A stretch of 64,000 bases of DNA, from positions 1-64,000 of the forward strand of contig JAVKIE010000007.1 in NCBI GenBank assembly GCA_031459615.1, read 5' to 3'. Numbering within the stretch: position 1 is the stretch's first letter; each line of letters starts with the position of its first letter. A program made the translations under genes and the position numbers. Under the pieces are notes generated by a model. The model saw only the letters and a program-made list of their open reading frames with translations, searched no databases and was not told where the DNA came from. Positions 57,989 to 64,000 of the stretch are shown in pieces. The stretch comes from Calidihabitans tengchongensis. GTDB lineage: Bacteria > Sysuimicrobiota > Sysuimicrobiia > Sysuimicrobiales > Kaftiobacteriaceae.

Positions 57989-60235
57989 ATGACCGCGTCC
58001 ACGCCCGCGCCCCGGCCGACGGTGCGCCGACCCACCTCCGGCCGGCTGCGCGCGCTGCTGCACGATGTCGGCACGCCCCCGCCCGGCCCCTTCGTCCCGG
58101 CCCCGTTCCAGGAGGCGGCCCTGGCGGCGGTGCGCACCTTCGACGTGCTGGTGTGCGCGCCCACCGGCAGCGGCAAGACCTGGATTGCCGAGCAGGCCAT
58201 CGGCGAGCTGCTGGCCGCCGGCGGGTCGGCCTGGTACACCACCCCGCTGAAGGCGCTGTCCAACCAGAAGTTCCACCGGTTCACCGGCCTGTACGGGGCC
58301 GAGTCGGTGGGCCTGCTCACCGGCGAGCGGCGCATCAACGCCCAGGCTCCGGTGATCGTGGCCACCACCGAGATCCTCCGCAACGCCCTGTACGGCGAGC
58401 GCCTGGCCCCCGACCTCATCGTCCTCGACGAGGCCCACTACCTGGCCGACCGGGAGCGGGGCACGGCCTGGGAGGAGATCCTGCTGCTGGCCCCGCCGCG
58501 GTCGCGGCTGCTGCTGCTGTCGGCCACCTTTCCCAACGCCGAGGTGGTGGCCGGCTGGCTGGCGGAGGTGCGGGGCCGCAGGCCGGAGGTGATCGTCGAG
58601 CGCACCCGCCCCGTGCCCCTGCGGTACGTGCTGGCCGATGGCCGGGGCCGCCTGCTGGCCCCGGACGCCCTGGGCCATCTGCCGCCCGACGGGCGGGCGC
58701 CCGGGTGGCTGGCGGGGCTGCTGCGCGACCTGGAGCACTACAACCTCCTCCCGGCCATCCTGTTCTATCCGTCGCGGCGCCAGTGCGACGAGGCCGTGCG
58801 GGAACTGGCCGGGCTGCGGGCGTTCGGGCCCGAACTGCGCGCCGCGGCCCTGGCCCGGTGGGAGCGGGACTACCCGTTCTTGCGGTCCCACCCCTTCCGC
58901 TCCATCCTCATCGACGCCGGGGTGGCCCCCCACCACGCGGGACACACCACCGCCTGGCGGCTGGCCGTGGAGGACCTGCTGGCCCGGGGCCTGGTGCGGG
59001 TGGTGTGCGCCACCACCACCCTGGCCGCCGGGCTGGACGTGCCGGCCCGCACCGTGATCCTGTCCACCCTGGTGCGCCACAGCCCGGAGGGCCCCGTCCT
59101 GCTGTCGGCCACCGAGTTCCACCAGATGAGCGGACGCGCAGGACGCCGGGGCAAGGACACGGTCGGGGTGGTGGTCCTGCCGGCGACCACCCGGGACGAG
59201 GCCCGGGAGGGGCTGTCGCTGATCGACGCCGAGCCCGAGCCGGTGACCTCCGCATTCAGCCCGGGCTACGTGCAGGTCCTCAACCTCCTGCGGCGGTCTT
59301 CTCTGGACGAGGCCCTGCAGTTCCTGCAGCGGTCGCTGGCGGCCTACGAGCGGCGGGAGGAGGTCCGGCGCCTGCGGGAGGCCATCGCCGCCATCCCTCC
59401 CGACGACCTTGCGGAGCGCCCGTGCGATGACCGTCTGGTCACCCGCGGCCGGTACGAGCGGATGCAGGAGCGCCTGGCCCGCCTGCGCCGGTCGCGCGCC
59501 GAGGAGGAGGCCGCCCGGGTGGCCGCCGACCTGGCGGCCTGGCCGTGCGCGTCCTGCCCGGTGGAGGGCCGCTGTCTGCAGACGCTGGAAGCGTTGCGGT
59601 CCCGGGAGTTGCGGCGCTCGTCGCTGCGGCAGGCCCTGCACGCGGTCGAGGGGTCCCTGGCCGACGAATTCCTCCGGCGGGCGGCGGTCCTGCGGCGGCT
59701 GGGCTACCTGGACGACGCACACCGCCTGACCCCCGACGGCCTGTGGGCCTCCGAGCTGCGGCATCCGCGGGTCCTGATCCTCGCCGAGATCGTCCGCCGC
59801 AGCCTGATCGGCGGGTCCACGGCCCTGTGGGCGGCGGCGGCCGGCGCCCTGGCCACCGAGCGGGCCCCCTACCGCGGGGGGGAGGCCGGCCTGCATGTGC
59901 TGGCGCGCCTGGCCCAGGAGCTGGACCTCCTGGAACGCCAGCACGCCGTGCCGCCCGACGACCTGTCCCGCCAGTTCGAGCCGGAGTGGGAACCGCGCGC
60001 GCGACGGCGGATCCCCTCGCCGGCGGACCGCCGGGCGGATGTGGTGGTGGCCTGGATGCGCGGGGCGGACTGGCCGACCCTTGTGGCCCACAGCCAGGCC
60101 GAGGAAGGCGACCTGCAGCGGATCGTCCTCCAGGCGGCCGAGGTGCTGATGCAGGTGGAGGGGCTGCCGTTTCCCGACGTGCGGGCCGCCGCCCGCGACG
60201 CCCGCCTGCGCCTGCTGCGGCCGCCGGTCGTGTGA
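57989..60235 (+). CDS. Ski2-like DEAD/DEAH helicase
   Basis: 748 residues. Helicase motifs: I CAPTGSGKTWIAEQA near residue 56, Ia TTPLKALSNQKFHRF, II LIVLDEAHYLADRE near residue 145, III LLLLSATFPN, V ATTTLAAGLDVPARTVI near residue 340 and VI FHQMSGRAGRRGKDTVGVVV. The HHAGH before motif V is a Ski2/Hel308 hallmark. The C-terminal region has a compact Cys cluster (CASCPVEGRC, near residue 519) that could bind zinc or an iron-sulfur cluster. It probably remodels RNA or DNA; bacterial members are poorly studied. ATG 57989 has no ribosome-binding site. Confidence 0.88.
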   Translation: MTASTPAPRPTVRRPTSGRLRALLHDVGTPPPGPFVPAPFQEAALAAVRTFDVLVCAPTGSGKTWIAEQAIGELLAAGGSAWYTTPLKALSNQKFHRFTGLYGAESVGLLTGERRINAQAPVIVATTEILRNALYGERLAPDLIVLDEAHYLADRERGTAWEEILLLAPPRSRLLLLSATFPNAEVVAGWLAEVRGRRPEVIVERTRPVPLRYVLADGRGRLLAPDALGHLPPDGRAPGWLAGLLRDLEHYNLLPAILFYPSRRQCDEAVRELAGLRAFGPELRAAALARWERDYPFLRSHPFRSILIDAGVAPHHAGHTTAWRLAVEDLLARGLVRVVCATTTLAAGLDVPARTVILSTLVRHSPEGPVLLSATEFHQMSGRAGRRGKDTVGVVVLPATTRDEAREGLSLIDAEPEPVTSAFSPGYVQVLNLLRRSSLDEALQFLQRSLAAYERREEVRRLREAIAAIPPDDLAERPCDDRLVTRGRYERMQERLARLRRSRAEEEAARVAADLAAWPCASCPVEGRCLQTLEALRSRELRRSSLRQALHAVEGSLADEFLRRAAVLRRLGYLDDAHRLTPDGLWASELRHPRVLILAEIVRRSLIGGSTALWAAAAGALATERAPYRGGEAGLHVLARLAQELDLLERQHAVPPDDLSRQFEPEWEPRARRRIPSPADRRADVVVAWMRGADWPTLVAHSQAEEGDLQRIVLQAAEVLMQVEGLPFPDVRAAARDARLRLLRPPVV

Positions 60236-60275
60236 CGCCTTGACTGCGTTGAAGGTTGGAGGTTGGCGGTTGAAG

Positions 60276-60331
60276 TTTTTCCCTTTTCCTTTTCCCCTCT
60301 TCCCTCTTCCTTCTTCCCTCTTCCCTTCTCC
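60276..60331. repeat. Polypyrimidine tract preceded by GTTGAAG-type heptamers
   Basis: An uninterrupted run of C and T occupies 60276-60331 between two plus-strand genes. Immediately before it, 60248-60274 holds four near-copies of the heptamer GTTGAAG (GTTGAAG, GTTGGAG, GTTGGCG, GTTGAAG). The combination recurs at 63187-63245, and the heptamer pair also at 24493-24508. Confidence 0.6.
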
Positions 60332-60392
60332 ACAAGGATTCCCCCGTCCCGGAGGGGAAATCCCCGCCTGCGGCGGTGTGCCCGTGAGGTCG

Positions 60393-61124
60393 ATGCGTCA
60401 CTGTCCGGTCTGCGACAGCGAGATGTCCCCGCGCTTTGCCAGCGAGTGCGAGCCTCCGGTGGCGTGGGCGTGCCTGGAGTGCGGCCTGCTGCAGCTGGAA
60501 AGCGGCGGCCGGCCGTTCACCCCCGAGCAGGCCGAGGCGGTGGCCGCCCTGGCCCCCGCCGTCTCCTCCCGCCGCAGCCGGCCGGCGTCGGCCGCAGCCG
60601 CCCAGGCCCGCGAGATCCTGGACACCTTCGGAGCCGACGTCCCCGTGGACGTGGAGGCCCTGGCGCAGCGGCTGGGCTTCGCCGTCCAGTGGCGCAGCCT
60701 GCCCGGCGGCGTGCGCGGGACCGTGGGCGGGGAGGAAGGGCACCGCGTGCTGGTCCTCAACCGCGACTACCCGTTCCGCACCGAGGCCGAGCGGCGGTGG
60801 GCGGTGGCCGAAGAGCTGGCCCACGCCGTCCTCGGCCACGGCACCCTGGTGGCCAGCGAGGAACCCGGCGGCCCTCCGGCGCTGCAGGAGCCCGCCCGCC
60901 GGGCGAGGGAGCGCGAGGCCCGCGCGTTCGCGGCCGAGCTGCTGATGCCGGCCGCCCGGGTCCGCCAGGCGTTCGCCCGGGAGCAGGCCATCATCCTGCG
61001 CGCCCTGGGGACCCAGGAGCGGGCGGAGGCCGTCCGCACCGTGGTGGCCGACCTGGCGCGGGAGTTCCGGGTCTCCCAGCAGGCGATGCGCCTGCGCCTG
61101 GCCGAGCTGGGCCTGCTGGCTTAG
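60393..61124 (+). CDS. Zinc-ribbon protein with ImmA/IrrE-like peptidase domain, altered HExxH
   Basis: 243 residues. The N-terminal ribbon has CPVC and CLEC (residues 4-33). A linker leads to an ImmA/IrrE-type domain: ILDTFGADVPVDVEALAQRL, WAVAEELAHAVLGHG (near residue 140) and REARAFAAELLMPAARVRQA. Active family members have HExxH; here the first His is Glu (EELAH), so zinc binding or catalysis is probably changed. IrrE-like proteins cleave repressors in stress or mobile-element control. ATG 60393 was chosen; GTGs at 60378 and 60384 are alternatives. No partner repressor gene adjoins. Confidence 0.72.
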   Translation: MRHCPVCDSEMSPRFASECEPPVAWACLECGLLQLESGGRPFTPEQAEAVAALAPAVSSRRSRPASAAAAQAREILDTFGADVPVDVEALAQRLGFAVQWRSLPGGVRGTVGGEEGHRVLVLNRDYPFRTEAERRWAVAEELAHAVLGHGTLVASEEPGGPPALQEPARRAREREARAFAAELLMPAARVRQAFAREQAIILRALGTQERAEAVRTVVADLAREFRVSQQAMRLRLAELGLLA

Positions 61125-61260
61125 CAGTCCGCCTCTCTCCATCCGCGGGCCGGTCGGTCTGTCGCCATCCCTCTGGCCAGGACTCCGCGCGGGGGAGTCT
61201 GTGTCCGTGGCCATCTCACCGATCCTGGGGAAATGCCAGGACGCCGACGGAAGAGGCCGC

Positions 61261-62421
61261 ATGGCTGACCGCCAGGGTCTGGCGCTCCGGCGCCGAACCG
61301 AAACGTCCATGAGCGCCCTGATGGTGCTGGACCTGCCCCCGGAGCCCGCCGCCAGCGGGTGGGAGCACGGCCGAGCCGCCCGCGACCTCATCGCCGCCAA
61401 CCTGGCGGTGTACTTCGACCGGTTCGCCCGGGAGGCGCACCTGTCTGCGGCGCAGGTGCGGGAGCGCGCCCGGGCGTACCTGCCCGTCATCGAGGGCGCC
61501 GACCCCGGCTACGCCACCGCCCTGCGGGCCCTGGCCGAGGGCAGCGGATTGCCCCTGGAGGACCTGACGGCGCTCAACGTCCGCTACGAGCTGCTGTACA
61601 GCCAGTATTCCGCCCTCAACCGCGCTCGGCTGCGCCTGCCGTCCGGGTGCACGGCCGTCGCCGTGACGCCCGAGGCATCGGCCGACGGCCACCTGTGGCT
61701 GGCGCAGAACTGGGACTGGTTTCCCCAGGTGCGGGGCGTGATGATGCGGACGGCCGGCCGGGACGGCCTGCGGGTGGTCGCGTTCACCGAGGCCGGCATC
61801 GTGGGAGGCAAGATCGGCCTCAACGCGGCCGGGCTGGGCCTGGCGGTCAACGGGCTGCTGTCCACCGACGACGACTGGGCGCGCCTGAGGTCACCCTTCC
61901 ACGTGCGGACGTGGAAGATCCTCGGCCTGGCGTCGGCGGACGACGCCGTGGAGGTCATCGCCGGGGAGGAGCGCGCCTGCTCCGCCAACTTCCTCCTCGG
62001 GCAGGCCGACGGGACCGCGCGGGTCGTGGACGTGGAGGCCGCCCCGCGCGCGGTCCGCCTGCTGTCGCCGTCCGGGGGCGTCCTGGTCCACGCCAACCAC
62101 TTCGAGGATTCCCGCGCGCTGGGAGTCGACCAGCCCCTGGCCGAGGAGCGGGCGTCCACCTACCACCGGGCCGCGCGGGCGCGGCGGCTGCTGCAGGCGT
62201 CCCGGGAACGGGGCGGGATCTCCCGGGATGATCTGATGCGGGTGCTGCGGGACCACGACGGTCGCCCCGAGTCGGTCTGCCGGCACCTCAATCCCGCCCT
62301 GCCGGAGGAGGAGCGGGTGCAGACGGTGGTGTCGGTGGTGATGGACCTGTCGGCGCGACGCCTGTACGTGGCGGCGGGCCCGCCCTGCGAGGCCGACTAC
62401 CGGGAGATCCCGCTGGCCTGA
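61261..62421 (+). CDS. C45-type acyltransferase/hydrolase (isopenicillin acyltransferase-like)
   Basis: About 386 residues of the C45 Ntn-hydrolase family. The N-terminal part WEHGRAARDLIAANLAVYF leads to the probable autocatalytic cleavage site before SGCTAVAV, whose Cys (near residue 129) would be the nucleophile. WLAQNWDWFPQVRGVMMR and VNGLLSTDDDW follow, as in acyl-CoA:6-aminopenicillanate acyltransferase-like proteins. It probably cleaves or transfers acyl groups on amines. The start is uncertain: ATG 61261 has GAAGAGG upstream, while ATG 61309 is also possible. The permease gene follows after one base. Confidence 0.82.
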   Translation: MADRQGLALRRRTETSMSALMVLDLPPEPAASGWEHGRAARDLIAANLAVYFDRFAREAHLSAAQVRERARAYLPVIEGADPGYATALRALAEGSGLPLEDLTALNVRYELLYSQYSALNRARLRLPSGCTAVAVTPEASADGHLWLAQNWDWFPQVRGVMMRTAGRDGLRVVAFTEAGIVGGKIGLNAAGLGLAVNGLLSTDDDWARLRSPFHVRTWKILGLASADDAVEVIAGEERACSANFLLGQADGTARVVDVEAAPRAVRLLSPSGGVLVHANHFEDSRALGVDQPLAEERASTYHRAARARRLLQASRERGGISRDDLMRVLRDHDGRPESVCRHLNPALPEEERVQTVVSVVMDLSARRLYVAAGPPCEADYREIPLA

Positions 62422-62422
62422 C

Positions 62423-63175
62423 GTGGACGGCGCTCTGGCTCCCAACGGTGCGTTCGCCCTTGTCATGCTGGTGGTGGCATTCGCGTCGGCGGTCAAGGGC
62501 GCGCTGGGATTCGGCTTTCCCCTGATCGCGGTGCCCCTGGCGGCCAACCTGATCGGCGCCCGCACCGCGGTGGTGCTCATTGCCGTCGCGGTGGTCTTCA
62601 GCAACTTCCTGATCCTGTCCCGGGGCGGGGCCCGCCGGGAGGACCTGCCCCGCTTCGGCGGGCTGCTGGTGGGCGTGGTGGCGGGGACGGTGGTGGGCGC
62701 CCAGTTCCTGCGCCGCCTGGACCCCCAGGTCTTATCGGTCCTGGTGGGCGTCACGGCCGTGGCGCTGGGCGGGGCGGGGCTGGTCGATCGGTCCCCCGCC
62801 GTTCCCGCCCGCGCCGAGCGGCTGGTGGGTCCCGCGGTGGGCCTGGCGGCCGGAGTGATGGGCGGGATCACCGGCATCTTCGCCCCCCTGATCGCCGCCT
62901 ACGTCCAGTCGCTGCCCGTGGACAAGCGCGGCTTCGTGTTCTGGCTCACCCTGTCGTTCTTTGTGGGCGGACTCACCCAGGTGGTCAGCTACTGGCGGCT
63001 GGGCCTGTACACGCCCCGCCTGCTGGCCTACGCCGTGGTGACCTTTCTGCCGGTGGTGGTGGGGACCCGGGCGGGATTCTGGATCCAGGACCGGCTGCCC
63101 GGCCCCCTGTTCCGGCGGCTGGTCCTGTTCCTGGTCCTGCTGAGCGGGGTCAACCTGATCGTGCGGGGTCTATGA
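62423..63175 (+). CDS. TauE/SafE-family sulfite exporter-like permease
   Basis: 250-residue membrane protein with seven to eight transmembrane segments. The family pattern shows as VAFASAVKGALGFGFPLIAVPLA at the start (shown here in parts: FASAVKGALGFGFPLIAV) and GLAAGVMGGITGIFAPLIAAY near residue 145, two inverted half-repeats. These carriers move sulfite, sulfonates or other organic anions. GTG 62423 lies one base after the stop of the C45-type gene, so the two probably form an operon, pairing a hydrolase with transport of an anionic product. Confidence 0.87.
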   Translation: MDGALAPNGAFALVMLVVAFASAVKGALGFGFPLIAVPLAANLIGARTAVVLIAVAVVFSNFLILSRGGARREDLPRFGGLLVGVVAGTVVGAQFLRRLDPQVLSVLVGVTAVALGGAGLVDRSPAVPARAERLVGPAVGLAAGVMGGITGIFAPLIAAYVQSLPVDKRGFVFWLTLSFFVGGLTQVVSYWRLGLYTPRLLAYAVVTFLPVVVGTRAGFWIQDRLPGPLFRRLVLFLVLLSGVNLIVRGL

Positions 63176-63186
63176 GAGTTGACACC

Positions 63187-63229
63187 GGAGGGAAGAGGGA
63201 AGAGGGAAAAAGGAAAAGGGAAAAGGGTA
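63187..63229. repeat. Polypurine tract between convergent genes
   Basis: A stretch of A and G (broken by a single T near its end) separates the permease stop from the oxidoreductase stop, followed by CCTTCAACGTCCCGACCTTCACC, the complementary sense of the GTTGAAG heptamers seen at 60248. Same family as the tracts at 22142 and 37201. Confidence 0.55.
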
Positions 63230-63250
63230 AAACCTTCAACGTCCCGACCT

Positions 63251-64000
63251 TCACCGCTTCCCGATCCTCACCGTCTCTCCCGTGCGCGCGGAGGCGGCCA
63301 GGGCGTCCAGCACCCGCATGTTGGCCACGGCGTCCTCGGGCGGGTAGCGCGGAGGGCGGTCCTCCAGCAGGCACCGCCCCATATGGTCGAGCATCCGGGT
63401 GTACTGGTTGGTCCCCTCCACCACCAGCTGCTCCTCCCGGTCCCCGCGGCGCACCACGAGGACCGCCGGCTCTTCCTCCGGCTGAAACGGCCGGGGCAGG
63501 GTGATGGTGCCCGCGGTGCCCACCACCTCCGCCATCTGCCGGTACGGCGCCCGCAGGCCGCAGTCCACCAGGGCGGCGGCGCCGGCGCACGCCAGCCCCG
63601 CTGCCAGCCTCACGTCCACGCCCCCCTCGAAGACGGCCGCTGCCCACGCCGTGTGGGGCTCGCCCAGCAGCAGGCGGCTCAGGTTGACCCCGTAGCAGCC
63701 CACGTCCAGCAGCCCGCCGCCGCCCAGGGTGGGGTCGAGCCGGATGTCCTCGGGCCGGGCCACGGTGAACGTGAACGCGGCCCGCACCAGCCAGGGCGTG
63801 CCCACCGCGCCGTCGCGCACCAGATGCTGCAGGGTCTCGATCTGGGGGTGGAACCGGTACATGAAGGCTTCCTGCAGCAGGACCCCGGCACGCCGGCAGG
63901 CGTCCACCATCTCCGCCGCCTCCCGGCTGGACACCGCCAGGGGCTTCTCGCACAGGACGTGCTTGCCGGCCTGGGCCGCCCGGATCGTCCACTCCCGGTG
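63251..64000 (-). CDS. Gfo/Idh/MocA-family oxidoreductase, C-terminal part cut by the window edge
   Basis: About 249 residues are visible; the start and the N-terminal Rossmann motif lie beyond base 64000. The visible part opens with the conserved AAQAGKHVLCEKPLAV (catalytic-lysine loop EKP), then EAFMYRFHPQIETLQHLV, the substrate-binding domain GGGGLLDVGCYGVNLSRLLL and EDAVANMRVLDALAASARTG. These enzymes oxidise or reduce sugars and cyclitols with NAD(P). It converges on the TauE/SafE gene. Substrate unknown. Confidence 0.88.
   Translation of the reverse strand, partial: HREWTIRAAQAGKHVLCEKPLAVSSREAAEMVDACRRAGVLLQEAFMYRFHPQIETLQHLVRDGAVGTPWLVRAAFTFTVARPEDIRLDPTLGGGGLLDVGCYGVNLSRLLLGEPHTAWAAAVFEGGVDVRLAAGLACAGAAALVDCGLRAPYRQMAEVVGTAGTITLPRPFQPEEEPAVLVVRRGDREEQLVVEGTNQYTRMLDHMGRCLLEDRPPRYPPEDAVANMRVLDALAASARTGETVRIGKR

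Noticed and set aside
1..64000. CRISPR array, rRNA genes, prophage
   Set aside because: No regularly spaced direct repeats, no rRNA-like sequence and no phage structural genes were seen.

Overview
This is a very GC-rich bacterial chromosome segment (my impression, not a count: roughly 70 % G+C from about 8.7 kb onward), densely packed with short operons. A T-box leader, an SLH-domain secreted protein, a fluoride-type riboswitch and TATAAT-type -10 boxes without clear -35 boxes suggest a Gram-positive-related or Terrabacteria-type lineage (Chloroflexota, Armatimonadota, Sysuimicrobiota or similar). I cannot name the species from the sequence alone.

Layout. 1-8.7 kb: the tail of an IS481/IS3-like transposase, a long gene-free stretch, a family-5 peptide-type ABC importer (binding protein and two permeases) facing an aspartoacylase-like hydrolase, a PanE-type reductase and an M28-type peptidase. 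This block looks less GC-biased than the rest and may be acquired. 8.7-21 kb: a DUF3105 membrane protein, FdrA and DUF1116 proteins (two subunits of the AllFGH-type oxamate carbamoyltransferase), a second ABC importer without an ATPase, a HAD hydrolase, a cyclase-family hydrolase, a CaiB/BaiF CoA-transferase and a fused acetyl-CoA carboxylase carboxyltransferase. 21-28 kb, minus strand: a zinc-ribbon/PEGA/thioredoxin-fold protein, a small secreted protein, and an operon of molybdenum hydroxylase L-M-S subunits followed by DUF2877 (the third AllFGH subunit) and an EamA transporter. 28-37 kb, plus strand: an acetoacetyl-CoA-synthetase-like enzyme, CoxG, a second molybdenum hydroxylase large subunit, CoxD, CoxE, XdhC and MocA. 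The 9-37 kb region therefore reads as import and oxidative breakdown of nitrogenous heterocycles or related compounds, with molybdenum-cofactor maturation alongside.

37-49 kb: an SLH/SPOR/phosphodiester-glycosidase protein; a micro-ORF encoding a ten-residue lysine-rich peptide, followed by a terminator; an HD-GYP protein paired with a HEAT-repeat protein; a RibD-like reductase; tRNA-Asp and tRNA-Phe; and a fluoride-type riboswitch preceding an operon of two tandem paralogous coiled-coil proteins, a DUF6062-like protein and an MFS transporter. No known fluoride channel gene is in that operon, which makes it the most interesting candidate system here. 49-64 kb: an arsR-arsN2-arsM arsenic operon, a T-box-controlled proC, a transglutaminase-like protein, a cupin, a BtuF-like protein, a DEAD-box helicase with an RRM protein, a degenerate LAGLIDADG protein, a sarcosine-oxidase-like flavoenzyme, a Ski2-like helicase, an unusual ImmA/IrrE-like protein, a C45 acyltransferase-like protein, a TauE/SafE permease and a truncated Gfo/Idh/MocA oxidoreductase.

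Polypurine/polypyrimidine tracts recur in the gaps between genes and often lie between convergent stop codons. No CRISPR array, rRNA or prophage was seen. All family assignments come from reading motifs by eye; no database search was run.
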